64,000 nt of DNA from the NCBI GenBank assembly GCA_015069695.1, contig JADCRZ010000001.1, positions 423,573 through 487,572 on the forward strand, written 5' to 3'. This document shows positions 37,830 through 46,838 of this stretch, one piece after another. This DNA comes from Williamsia sp. (lineage in GTDB: Bacteria > Bacteroidota > Bacteroidia > Chitinophagales > Chitinophagaceae). Under the pieces are notes generated by a model. It was not told the DNA's origin and did not search any database. It worked only from the letters and a program-made list of their open reading frames with translations. The number at the start of each line of letters is the position of its first letter. Position 1 is the stretch's first letter. A program made the translations under genes and the position numbers.

Positions 37830-38042
37830 AGGGCAAAAGTGGTACTTGCTTAGTTTGCCTTTATACCCGGAAGAACTTATTGGCAAACAATTGAAAAGCG
37901 TTCAAGCCACTTTATTTCTGCAAGCGGCAGAGAGGGATTCTGAATTCTCTCCATCAAATGGAACAAGCCCTGGTTCAGGGCCGTTGCTTGGGGTAATTGT
38001 ATTCTGCGGTGCAATTGCCGGAAGTTATCCGGTTATCTGTCT

Positions 38043-38130
<88 letters not shown>

Positions 38131-38270
38131 GGCTGCTGAAACGGGAGCTAAGATAGAAAGAAAGTATTAGTTGCTTCTATAATTTTGAAAAAGCCTTATT
38201 TCGTTGTGGATTCAGCCCTTTTGCTGGCATCAAAGAGATGCCAGGGCTGTGATAAACAAAATCAGGCTCT

Positions 38271-38885
38271 ATGTTCAGCATTATTACGGGCAGTGTGTTA
38301 CTGAGTTTCTTACACGCGTTGATTCCAAATCATTGGCTGCCGGTGATCGCCATTGGCAGAAGGGAAGCCTGGAGCCTGCAGGAAATAACCCGCGTAACTT
38401 TTCAGGCCGCCACCGCCCATGCCGCCAGCACCATCCTGATCGGCCTTGTCCTGAGCTATATCGGCACCGAACTGGCTGTGCGCGTCGATGCGTTTACGCA
38501 CCTGGTGGCACCGGGTATCCTGATCGCACTTGGGTTGGTTTTTATCTACCGGCATCACCGGCACAAACATTTTCATGTAGACGAAACCTTTAAAAAGAAA
38601 ACTTCCCGCAGCCGGATCATCGCCGCCCTGCTGGTAGCCATGTTTTTCTCTCCCTGCATGGAAATCGAAGCGTATTTCCTGCTGGCCGGTGCAAAAGCAC
38701 CCTGGCTGGTTTGGCTGCTGGCCCTGCTCTACTTCCTGATCTCTACCACCGGCATGCTGTTGCTGGTGCGGTATGCCTACCAGGGACTGCTCAAACTGAA
38801 CTGGCATTCCCTGGAGCACAATGCCGGCATTATTACCGGCTTTACCCTGGTAGCAACAGGCATACTTACCTTGTTTATTCAATAA
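38271..38885 (+). CDS. NicO-like metal permease (inner membrane)
   Basis: The 204-residue membrane protein has about six helices. SFLHALIPNHWLPVIAIGRR near the N-terminus resembles the His/Asn/Asp-containing first helix of nickel/cobalt permeases of the NicO/RcnA type. TAHAASTILIG is the second conserved helix, and the loop YRHHRHKHFHVDE is histidine-rich as in metal exporters. AMFFSPCMEIEAYFL is a further conserved helix. It probably moves a divalent metal out of the cytoplasm; metal and direction are inferred. It stands alone between tRNA-Ser and a GH43 gene. Confidence 0.65.
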   Translation: MFSIITGSVLLSFLHALIPNHWLPVIAIGRREAWSLQEITRVTFQAATAHAASTILIGLVLSYIGTELAVRVDAFTHLVAPGILIALGLVFIYRHHRHKHFHVDETFKKKTSRSRIIAALLVAMFFSPCMEIEAYFLLAGAKAPWLVWLLALLYFLISTTGMLLLVRYAYQGLLKLNWHSLEHNAGIITGFTLVATGILTLFIQ

Positions 38886-38949
38886 CAATGCATCAACCAC
38901 CAGGCCGGACCAGTTCTCTCAGATACAACAGACGTCCATCGGGTCCTGC

Positions 38950-38983
38950 TTTGTTGAGGTGATGGGCAGGTAATGTATATTTG
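38950..38983 (+). promoter_or_regulatory. promoter of the second GH43 gene
   Basis: TTTGTTG (38950-38956), a 19-base spacer and TATATTTG (38976-38983) match the Bacteroidota consensus. The transcript would start near 38989 and leave a leader of about 43 bases before the ATG at 39032. Confidence 0.55.
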
Positions 38984-39031
38984 CCCGGTCGTTGGTCCAC
39001 TCACTAAATTACACGCCGCATAGCAAAGAAT

Positions 39032-40660
39032 ATGATGAAAAGACTTAGCGTACTCCTGTTCTTATCTGTTTCCCTTGCCGCCGTATCACAAAAAACAGTT
39101 GTATCCAAAGTATGGGTAGCAGATAACGGTGATGGCACGTATAAAAACCCCGTGCTTCATGCTGATTACTCCGACCCCGATGCCGTCCGCGTCGGCGACG
39201 ATTTTTACATGACCGCTTCTTCCTTCGAAGACATACCCGGTCTGCCTATCCTTCACTCCAAAGACCTGGTAAACTGGACCATCTTAACCTATGCCCTGAA
39301 GCGGCAGCCTCCTTTTGCCCATTTTTCTGTTCCCCGTCATGGCGAGGGCGTGTGGGCGCCTTCTATCCGCTACCACCAGGGTGAATTTTACCTATACTAT
39401 CCTGATCCTGATTTTGGCATTTATCTGATCAAAGCAAAAAATGCGGCCGGTCCCTGGAGCGAGCCCGTACTCGTGGCGGGTGGCAGGGGATTGATCGATC
39501 CGTGTCCCTTGTGGGACGATGACGGACAAGTATACCTGGTGCACGCTTATGCCGGCAGCCGCGCAGGTATCAAGAGCGTGGTCGTAGTAAAAAAACTGAA
39601 CCGGGAAGGAACGGGGGCCATAGATGAAGGCGTATTGGTGTATGATGGCCACGAACTGGATCCTACGATCGAAGGGCCCAAGTTTTACAAGCGCAACGGT
39701 TATTACTACATCTTTGCCCCTGCCGGCGGCGTGCCTACCGGATGGCAGCTGGTCCTGCGTTCAAAACAGGTATACGGACCGTATGAAAGAAAAGTGGTAA
39801 TGGACCAGGGCTCATCGCCTACCAACGGACCCCACCAGGGTGCGTGGGTAACCACCCAAACCGGCGAAGACTGGTTTTTGCATTTTCAGGACAAGGAAGC
39901 CTATGGCAGGATCGTACACCTGCAGCCGATGAAGTGGGTGGCCGACTGGCCGGTAATTGGAACAGACAAGGACGGCGACGGAAAAGGGGAGCCGGTGCTG
40001 CGGTATAAAAAACCGGCTGTAGGCAAAACCTATCCAGTGCAAACGCCGCCTGATACGGATGAGTTCAATGGCAGCTCTCTGGGCCTGCAATGGCAGTGGA
40101 TGGCCAATCCAAAAGCGGGCTGGGCCTTTCTGAACCCCACCAAAGGTTCCTTGCGCCTGTTCTCCGACAAGCTTCCTGACAGCGCCAAAAATTTGTGGGA
40201 TGCTCCAAACGTCCTGCTGCAAAAATTTCCCGCGGAAGAATTTATGGTAACGGCCAAGCTCAGCTTTACACCCAATCCCAAATTGGAAAACGAAAAGGCC
40301 GGGCTGGTAGTAATGGGATTCAGTTATGCAAGCCTGGCTTTGAAAAGCAAAAAGGATGGCATTTATCTGGTGCATACCCTGTGCAAGGATGCCGTAAAAG
40401 GAAGGGAAGAAAAGGAAGAAACCCTGATCAAGATGACCCAGCCTGTTGTTTACCTCCGGGTAAAAGTGGGCAAGGGTGCCAAATGCAGTTTCAGCTACAG
40501 CCTTGATGGAAATGGATTTACCAATGCCGGCACTGAATTTACCGCAGAAGTAGGCCGGTGGATCGGCGCGAAAATGGGCTTGTTCTGCACCCGCGAAACA
40601 CAAACCAACGATGCAGGCTATGCCGATGTGGATTGGTTCAGGGTGGAACCTTATCAGTAA
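39032..40660 (+). CDS. GH43 family glycosidase (subfamily 12-like)
   Basis: The 542-residue precursor has a signal peptide (MMKRLSVLLFLSVSLAAVSQ). Catalytic residues are Asp in HADYSDPDAVR, Asp in GLIDPCPLWDD and Glu in DPTIEGPKFYK. The C-terminal 200 residues are the GH43_C2 beta-sandwich that completes the active site in xylosidases and arabinofuranosidases. MTASSFEDIPGLPILHSKDL and GVWAPSIRYHQG point to the GH43_12-like group. It probably works with the GH43 at 36240-37829 on arabinoxylan oligosaccharides. It has its own promoter. Confidence 0.9.
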   Translation: MMKRLSVLLFLSVSLAAVSQKTVVSKVWVADNGDGTYKNPVLHADYSDPDAVRVGDDFYMTASSFEDIPGLPILHSKDLVNWTILTYALKRQPPFAHFSVPRHGEGVWAPSIRYHQGEFYLYYPDPDFGIYLIKAKNAAGPWSEPVLVAGGRGLIDPCPLWDDDGQVYLVHAYAGSRAGIKSVVVVKKLNREGTGAIDEGVLVYDGHELDPTIEGPKFYKRNGYYYIFAPAGGVPTGWQLVLRSKQVYGPYERKVVMDQGSSPTNGPHQGAWVTTQTGEDWFLHFQDKEAYGRIVHLQPMKWVADWPVIGTDKDGDGKGEPVLRYKKPAVGKTYPVQTPPDTDEFNGSSLGLQWQWMANPKAGWAFLNPTKGSLRLFSDKLPDSAKNLWDAPNVLLQKFPAEEFMVTAKLSFTPNPKLENEKAGLVVMGFSYASLALKSKKDGIYLVHTLCKDAVKGREEKEETLIKMTQPVVYLRVKVGKGAKCSFSYSLDGNGFTNAGTEFTAEVGRWIGAKMGLFCTRETQTNDAGYADVDWFRVEPYQ

Positions 40661-40826
40661 ACCATGCCAATCGAGATGTGAGTGCGTATACCTGGTAAGA
40701 TCGGGCAGCACGTATCGATACGCAAACACAGCATAACCTGATCCCATCCCGGTGCCTTCCGGAGGGGATATGATCTGCTAACCTGGTTCTGCTGCTGGCA
40801 TGAAAATTATTCCATACATTCTCTGT

Positions 40827-41630
40827 ATGAAAGCAAAGAAGGAAAGAGAATACATAGAAAAATACTGGAAAGAAATGGGCCGGCGGCTCGATGCTTTTCA
40901 GCATTCGCACGACCAGGCTGATCTGCACCAGTTCAGGGTAAATGTAAAAAAGTTGAAGTCTGCGATCCTGTTGCTGCAGGGCTCCGGTAAGAAATCCCTG
41001 ATAAAGCGGTTCAGGCCGGTGAAAGGGGTGTTTAGAAAGGCAGGGGAGGTGAGGGATGTATACATCCACCTGCAGTTGAGCAAACGCTACCACCTGGAGA
41101 ACCCGCAAACAGATGGGGAGCAGCAAAAAAGCCTGAAAAAGCTTACACATGATTTTTGCGCGCACACAAACAAGCACCGCAAAAAACTGAAAAAGGCCCG
41201 CAAAAAAATTGACAAGGCCGTCCGCCCGCTTGACGCGCAAACGGTTCTGCAGTTTTATAAAAACAACCTCCACGAGATCGCTGCCTTCCTCTCGCACCCT
41301 GTATTCAACGAGCAGTTGCACGACTCCCACAAAAAGATGAAATACCTCCTGCACAATTACAAGCTGGCAGGCCAAACCGGTAAGCCTGAATTACCCCCGC
41401 TCCACCTGGCTTATCTTGACAAGCTCCAGGAGTTGATCGGTGAATGGCATGACAATGTGCTCTCGATCGATCTGTTCAATTCACCTGCATTCAACAACCC
41501 GGCAGTGGCAGACAGGATAAAGGAGCAGAACGGGGCGCTGCAAAGCAAGATCCTCGAGCAGGTAAAAGGCTTTGAAGAAAAAGCAGAGAAATCCGGGAAG
41601 GAGGTTGACAGGAAGATTACTGAAGAATGA
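40827..41630 (+). CDS. CHAD domain protein
   Basis: The 267-residue basic helical protein matches the CHAD domain: HDQADLHQFRVNVKKLKSAI near the N-terminus and FRPVKGVFRKAGEVRDVYIH, with the conserved His and basic residues thought to bind polyphosphate. No CYTH domain is attached. MKAKKEREYIEKYWK at 40827 is preferred; an upstream ATG (40800) adds only a short hydrophobic piece. The last 14 bases overlap the convergent lipoprotein gene. Confidence 0.85.
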   Translation: MKAKKEREYIEKYWKEMGRRLDAFQHSHDQADLHQFRVNVKKLKSAILLLQGSGKKSLIKRFRPVKGVFRKAGEVRDVYIHLQLSKRYHLENPQTDGEQQKSLKKLTHDFCAHTNKHRKKLKKARKKIDKAVRPLDAQTVLQFYKNNLHEIAAFLSHPVFNEQLHDSHKKMKYLLHNYKLAGQTGKPELPPLHLAYLDKLQELIGEWHDNVLSIDLFNSPAFNNPAVADRIKEQNGALQSKILEQVKGFEEKAEKSGKEVDRKITEE

Positions 41631-42054
41631 CGATCTTATCTGTGCTGATGGTATCGCTTTTATTTCCCTTCTTGTCCTGCACAGCAAATTTCAGGATCAG
41701 GGTGTCGTTTTCAATGGGACTTTCCTTTAAGAAATTACTATACTCCAGGGTCACGTTTATTTCACCCAGGCTTTCCTTGGGAAAATCAGGCACGGCGTTC
41801 CGGATGGTATCTGTTTTATCGTAATTGCTTGCCAGCGGACGTCTGTTGAGCCGGTTCCTGATCACGATGATTTGTCCGCCCCCAACATCTCCTTCCTTGT
41901 CCGTAAACCGGAGAATGGTAACCATCGCGCTGCCTGGCTGAACACGGGTGGGCGTAATAGACTTGATAGAAATCTTCGGGTTGGTTTGGTACTCATCTTT
42001 TTTGCACGCCCAAGCCAAAACAACCATTCCTGCTATTAAAAAGAATTTTTTCAT
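41617..42054 (-). CDS. hypothetical lipoprotein
   Basis: The 145-residue precursor begins MKKFFLIAGMVVLAWACKKDE, a clear lipobox (AWAC). The mature part is a single beta-rich domain with SIKSITPTRVQPGSAMVTILRF and DTLILKFAVQDKKGNKSDTI, close to Ig-like or cadherin-like domains; no known function. The start at 42054 was chosen for the signal; the longer frame from 42186 would overlap the kinase gene. It probably shares a transcript with that kinase, whose stop is about 130 bases upstream. Confidence 0.75.
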   Translation of the reverse strand: MKKFFLIAGMVVLAWACKKDEYQTNPKISIKSITPTRVQPGSAMVTILRFTDKEGDVGGGQIIVIRNRLNRRPLASNYDKTDTIRNAVPDFPKESLGEINVTLEYSNFLKESPIENDTLILKFAVQDKKGNKSDTISTDKIVILQ

Positions 42055-42182
42055 ACAAGGTATATCAACAGGAACGATGCTGTTCCCGCGATTATAAAAG
42101 TAAAAATTTTGAAAGAATAATCGGGATGTTTTTTCCGGGTCTTGTTTCCGCCTGAAAAGGGCCTTACCAGCACCTGCTTCCA

Positions 42183-43388
42183 TCACTGTGTTTCAGGAAG
42201 GATCAGAAAAATGGATGTTCCCACAGCTGGTTGTGAAGCCGCATAGATAAGCCCCTTGTGCTTTAACACGATCTTTTTACACAAGGCAAGTCCGATGCCG
42301 GTTCCTTCATAAACTGCCGGACTGTGCAAACGTTGAAACATGACAAATATTTTGTCGGCATATTGCTGTTCAAAGCCGATGCCCCTGTCGCCTACCTGTA
42401 TTTCATGATAAGCACGGCCCTTGTCGAGGTCATCATGCTTACCAACTTCTTCGGTGGAAAGTTTTCTTGATCGAATGCGGATAGCAGGGGGCGTGTTCTC
42501 TTCGGTAAATTTCAAGGCATTGGAAAGCAGGTGTGCAAACAGCTGTTTCAGCTCGAGCGGTATAGCTTCTATAACCGGTAATTCATCCACCGTAATAACA
42601 GCCTTTTTTTCTTTGATCAGCGGTTTAAAATTACCGAGCACATCTTGGGCAACCTGGTTCAGGTTTACAGGTTTAAATTGTTCCGTTTGATTGGCGAGCA
42701 GGGAAAACGCAAGCACATCACTGATAAGCGCTTGCATGCGCTGGATCGAGCCGTCGATTTTATCGAGATAAGATTGTGCTTTTTCTGATACTTGGCCTAG
42801 TTCATCCACGAGAAAAGAGGCAAAGGTCCTGATTTTCCTGAGTGGCTCCTGCAGGTCGTGGGAGGCTACATAGGTTAGCTGATTCAGTTCATTGTTGGAT
42901 TGCTGCAGCAGCAGGTTGGATTCCAGCAGCTCTTTGGTCCGTTCTGCCACTGCTTCCTCGATCTTTTTCCGTGTCAGCACCTGGTCGGTTATATCAAGCG
43001 CCATGTGGTGGATGGCCCATACAGCTCCGTCTTTGTTCCGCAGGGGCTTGTATGTAAACGTATAATAGCCGGTCTTCAGAGCCCCGTCTACCATCAAATT
43101 TGCCATGTCTTCTTTTGATTCATAAGAAACGCCGGTAGTATATACCTGACTAAGCAGGGCGGGAAATGGCTGATCGTGGATTTCGGGCAGGGCTTCCAGG
43201 ATGGTTTTGCCCACAACTGAACGGTCCTTACCCCAATAAGAAAGCATGATGTCGTTTACATAGGCAATCCGTACTTCCGGACCTACATACAGCGCTGTTG
43301 CCACTGTTGCTTCCTCAATCAGGAAGCGGTTAATATAGTCAGGGTCATGCTGTTGAGCCCCTTCCTGTATGTTCTCTCTGTTTCCCAT
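42183..43388 (-). CDS. PAS sensor histidine kinase
   Basis: The 401-residue cytoplasmic kinase has a PAS domain (about 20-140, AYVNDIMLSYWGKDRSVVGK), a coiled linker (140-170), a HisKA domain with phospho-His177 in VASHDLQEPLRKIRTFAS, and an ATPase with LFAHLLSNALKFTEEN (N box), GDRGIGFEQQYADKIFVMF and YEGTGIGLALCKKI (G boxes). This arrangement is like the cyanobacterial phytochrome-type kinases common in Bacteroidota. No response regulator is adjacent, so its partner is unknown. MGNRENIQ at 43388 is the preferred start; 43466 is possible. Confidence 0.85.
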   Translation of the reverse strand: MGNRENIQEGAQQHDPDYINRFLIEEATVATALYVGPEVRIAYVNDIMLSYWGKDRSVVGKTILEALPEIHDQPFPALLSQVYTTGVSYESKEDMANLMVDGALKTGYYTFTYKPLRNKDGAVWAIHHMALDITDQVLTRKKIEEAVAERTKELLESNLLLQQSNNELNQLTYVASHDLQEPLRKIRTFASFLVDELGQVSEKAQSYLDKIDGSIQRMQALISDVLAFSLLANQTEQFKPVNLNQVAQDVLGNFKPLIKEKKAVITVDELPVIEAIPLELKQLFAHLLSNALKFTEENTPPAIRIRSRKLSTEEVGKHDDLDKGRAYHEIQVGDRGIGFEQQYADKIFVMFQRLHSPAVYEGTGIGLALCKKIVLKHKGLIYAASQPAVGTSIFLILPETQ

Positions 43389-43758
43389 GGTGTGGACCGG
43401 CCTTGCTGCAAAATACTTTTCAGCCGCTGTGTCAGGAATGAAGGCCCTGGATGATTGTTTAAACAAAAGAACAAAAAAGAAGAAGATAAAAGATAACTCC
43501 TTGAAAAAAATATGATAGCAGCGTAAAACGGTCTCTGTCCGTTTTCAGATCCGGTCCCGAAAAGAGGCTCTTACGGGTTGCTTTTTGCCGCGATCCAGTG
43601 ACTTCAATTTTTTATGGATGGCGGATTATTTCCTTACCCGGAAGCTTAAAAGGCGTTCCTGGCGCAGACAATTAAATTTCTTATCTGGTAAAACGAATTC
43701 CCAATCGCGCGTATACGCTTCTCTGTATGCCGCGACCTTTACAGTACAACTCTTTGTT
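43389..43758. other. intergenic region between divergent kinase and heme-island genes
   Basis: These 370 bases contain an A-rich stretch (43465-43512) and a small perfect hairpin, AAAACGG/CCGTTTT (43525-43545). The plus-strand frame is open from 43585, but it encodes basic residues with no family likeness and is not called. A regulatory site for the heme island could lie here; I could not find a recognised operator. Confidence 0.4.
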
Positions 43759-44691
43759 ATGATCAAACAACTACTCCTTCTTTGTTTGCTGCCCGGTGTT
43801 TCTACTTATTGCCTGTCGCAACCCAAGCAAGATCTGCAGGCGATCCAACGCCTCTGCGGCTGCTTTGAAGTTGATTTCCGCTACGCGGAAACTTTTTCAC
43901 CTGACAAAAACTATCAGTTTGCCAAACCTTATCATACCGGCGGACTGGAATGGGTAACCGCAGAAGAATCATCCGACAAAAAGTTTGTGATCCAGCACCT
44001 GCTGGTAGCCAGCGATTCTATGATCATCAAGCACTGGCGCGAGGATTGGGAGTACGAGAAAAAAGACTGGTGGAAGTTTGCACATGACGCTGTGTGGAAC
44101 CGCGTGAATGCAGGTGATAAAGACGTGAGCGGCCACTGGACGCAAACGGTGTGGGAAGTAGATGACGCACCGCGCTACCAGGGCAGCGGCAAATGGATCG
44201 TCAACAACGGCAAGACCTATTGGGAAAATACAACAGATGCCCCGCTGCCCCGGCGGGAATACACCCAGCGCAGCGATTACAACGTAATGGAACGGATGAA
44301 CCGAATTATCATCACCGATACGGGCTGGGTGCATGAGCAGGACAACAACAAGCTCGTTCGCAAGGATGGCCTGCAAGACCGGCTGGTTGCACAGGAAAAG
44401 GGATACAATATTTACCGCAAAGTAGCCGACAACCAGTGTGCCGCAGCAGCAGCCTGGTGGACGCAGCACCGGCAATTCTGGCGCAACGTGCGCCAATCCT
44501 GGGCAGGCATCCTGGAAAAAAAGACCAGCATTCACCTCGTGCCGAAAGTTGCAGGCAAGTTCCTGTACCAGCAGCTTGATGGCCTGGAAGAACAACGCCT
44601 GGCCGGAGCAGACCTGCAGCAGCAAACAACCGCAACCCTGCTGAAATATGTGGAAGAGCCAGCTAAAAAAGGCGTGGCTGTAAACCCGTAA
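43759..44691 (+). CDS. DUF6607 family protein (heme island)
   Basis: The 310-residue precursor has a signal peptide (MIKQLLLLCLLPGVSTYCLSQ). The mature part is rich in Trp, Asp and Tyr and carries FRYAETFSPDKNY, WREDWEYEKKDWWKF and GHWTQTVWEVDD, the marks of DUF6607. Members are usually found beside TonB receptors and HmuY-like proteins, as here, so a role in heme or metal acquisition in the periplasm is inferred; the biochemistry is unknown. The ATG at 43759 begins the signal peptide. The receptor gene follows after 62 bases. Confidence 0.82.
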   Translation: MIKQLLLLCLLPGVSTYCLSQPKQDLQAIQRLCGCFEVDFRYAETFSPDKNYQFAKPYHTGGLEWVTAEESSDKKFVIQHLLVASDSMIIKHWREDWEYEKKDWWKFAHDAVWNRVNAGDKDVSGHWTQTVWEVDDAPRYQGSGKWIVNNGKTYWENTTDAPLPRREYTQRSDYNVMERMNRIIITDTGWVHEQDNNKLVRKDGLQDRLVAQEKGYNIYRKVADNQCAAAAAWWTQHRQFWRNVRQSWAGILEKKTSIHLVPKVAGKFLYQQLDGLEEQRLAGADLQQQTTATLLKYVEEPAKKGVAVNP

Positions 44692-44753
44692 ACCCATTTT
44701 TTTTATCTACCAGTCTGCTGCCCGGTAAAGGCCCAGGCTGCACATCCCCGAAC

Positions 44754-46796
44754 ATGAAACTGCTTTATATACCTTTTTCCTTGCTGCTGGTCCGGCCAGC
44801 GCTGGCACAGCCGGACACCGCCAAACCTGCATCCCTGCAGGAAGTGGTGGTAACGGGTCAATACCAGGCACAATCGCTCAAAATTTCTGTGTATCAAATC
44901 CGTGTTGTTCCCCAGGCGCGCATCCGGCTCCGCGGTGCATCCAACCTGCAGCAGGTGCTCAACAGCGAAATTGGTTTCCGGTTCTCCAACGACAATACCC
45001 TGGGCACTTCTGATGTGGAGCTGATGGGCATGGGTGGCCGCAATGTAAAGATCCTGCTTGATGGCGTGCCGCTGGTAGACCGGGGCGATACCCGCGAAAG
45101 CCTGAACCAGGTGGATGTGAACCTGATTGAAAGGATAGAGATCGTAGAAGGCCCGCTTTCTGTGCTTTATGGATCGGATGCGCTGGCCGGTGTGATCAAC
45201 GTCATTACGCGCAAGCAGGCCGCAGGGCAGTTCAGCATCCGGGCAAAAGCACAGGAAGAAACGGCAGGATCTGAATACTATCCTTTTTCTTACCAGGGAT
45301 TACATCAACAGCATGTGGAAGTAACGGGGCAGTATAAACGCTGGAGCCTGGCCGCCGGCGGTTCACACTATGATTTCAATGGCTGGGGTGGTGATCAGTG
45401 GGGGCGTGCCAAGAGCTGGAAACCCAAGGAGCAGTGGCTGGGTCATGCCCGGTTGGGATATGAGACCGGCCAGTTCCACATTTACTACCGGCTCGATGGA
45501 TTGGACGAAGCCATCCTGAGCAAGGGCGCTATCGGACAAACATACAAGGCCCTGGACCAGCGCTATACAACCCGCCGGTACCTGCACCAAATGCAGAGCG
45601 ACTGGTCAGTGAACGAAAGGATGAAGCTGAATACTATCCTGTCTTACACGGATTACAGCAGAAAAACGCGCACTACCGAACATGATTTTGTTGCCAACAG
45701 CAACCAGCTGACGAGCGGTGCCGGCGAACAGGATGCTTCTACGGTGAACAGCGAACTGTTCCGCGCCACCCTGCAGAACAAGTTCTCTAACAGCTTCAGC
45801 ATGCAGGCAGGCTTTGAAATTAATCGCGAACAGGCGGGCGGGCAGCGGATAGAAGGTGCCCCTGTGATCACGGACTATGCCCTGTTTGTATCCTCCGAGA
45901 TAAAACCCGTACCAGCCGTAAACATCCGGCCCGGACTGCGGTTCATCAAAAACTCGGTATATGATGCGCCACCTGTTGTGCCTTCCATCAACACAAAAAT
46001 CTCTCTTTCCAAATTGTTTGATCTGCGGATGGCTTATGCATACGGGTTCCGGGCGCCGGCCTTGCGCGAATTGTATTTTAACTACTACGATGCCAATCAC
46101 AACATCGTAGGAAACCCCCACCTCAAAGCCGAACATTCCAACAGCTATACCGCATCGCTCAGCTACACGCAGGCCGGTGAAGGTGCACAGCTCTTCAGCT
46201 CAACACTGAGTGCTTACTACAATAGATTCAGAAACCTGATCAACTTTGCAGTGAGCCCTTCCGATCCGCAGCAGTATACGATGGTGAACATCGACCAGTT
46301 CAGGACCTGCGGCGTTGTGCTGGAAAATCGCCTGAAGGGAAAGAACCTGGATGCGACGCTGGGAGTTGGTTACCTGGCCCGTTACAACCAGCTGGCTGGC
46401 GATGCACAGTACAAGGATCAGTCGCTGCCCCGGTTTATGTGGTCGCCGGAAGTAAATACCAACCTGGCATACACATTCCAAAAAGCCGGTGTACAGCTTG
46501 GGTTGTTTTACAAGTTTACAGGCAAGCGGCCGGGATACCAGCTGGCAACAACCAACGGCCAGGAACAAGTGAAGCTGACAAAGATCGATCATTTTCACTG
46601 GGCTGACCTGACCGCTTCCAAAACCTGGTTCTCCCGCTACACCGTATCAGCAGGCATCCGCAACCTGTTCAATATACGAAGCATCAACAGCACGGCTGTA
46701 GACAACGGTGTTGCGCATGGTACGGCAGGTCCGGCACCCGTGTCATATGGACGTTCCGGCTTTGTGTCGTTGGCCTTTCAATGGATCAAATCCTAA
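44754..46796 (+). CDS. TonB-dependent receptor, heme-type
   Basis: The 680-residue outer membrane receptor has a signal peptide ending RPALAQ, a TonB box-like LQEVVVTGQYQ, a plug domain (about 45-150, VELMGMGGRNVKILLDGVP; LYGSDALAGVINVIT) and a 22-strand barrel. The loop AYGFRAPALRELYF followed by ANHNIVGNPHLKAEHS resembles the FRAP...H...NPxL motif of heme receptors. Together with HmuY 40 bases downstream this suggests heme uptake; the FRAP motif also occurs in other receptors. There is no N-terminal carboxypeptidase-like domain, so it is not SusC-like. Confidence 0.88.
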   Translation: MKLLYIPFSLLLVRPALAQPDTAKPASLQEVVVTGQYQAQSLKISVYQIRVVPQARIRLRGASNLQQVLNSEIGFRFSNDNTLGTSDVELMGMGGRNVKILLDGVPLVDRGDTRESLNQVDVNLIERIEIVEGPLSVLYGSDALAGVINVITRKQAAGQFSIRAKAQEETAGSEYYPFSYQGLHQQHVEVTGQYKRWSLAAGGSHYDFNGWGGDQWGRAKSWKPKEQWLGHARLGYETGQFHIYYRLDGLDEAILSKGAIGQTYKALDQRYTTRRYLHQMQSDWSVNERMKLNTILSYTDYSRKTRTTEHDFVANSNQLTSGAGEQDASTVNSELFRATLQNKFSNSFSMQAGFEINREQAGGQRIEGAPVITDYALFVSSEIKPVPAVNIRPGLRFIKNSVYDAPPVVPSINTKISLSKLFDLRMAYAYGFRAPALRELYFNYYDANHNIVGNPHLKAEHSNSYTASLSYTQAGEGAQLFSSTLSAYYNRFRNLINFAVSPSDPQQYTMVNIDQFRTCGVVLENRLKGKNLDATLGVGYLARYNQLAGDAQYKDQSLPRFMWSPEVNTNLAYTFQKAGVQLGLFYKFTGKRPGYQLATTNGQEQVKLTKIDHFHWADLTASKTWFSRYTVSAGIRNLFNIRSINSTAVDNGVAHGTAGPAPVSYGRSGFVSLAFQWIKS

Positions 46797-46838
46797 GCGC
46801 TTTTGTTTTTTGAACCTACATACAAAACCTATCACTAT

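Noticed and set aside
39812..40747. 311-codon minus-strand ORF opposite the second GH43
   Set aside because: The plus strand encodes a complete GH43 with all catalytic residues; the antisense frame has no family likeness.
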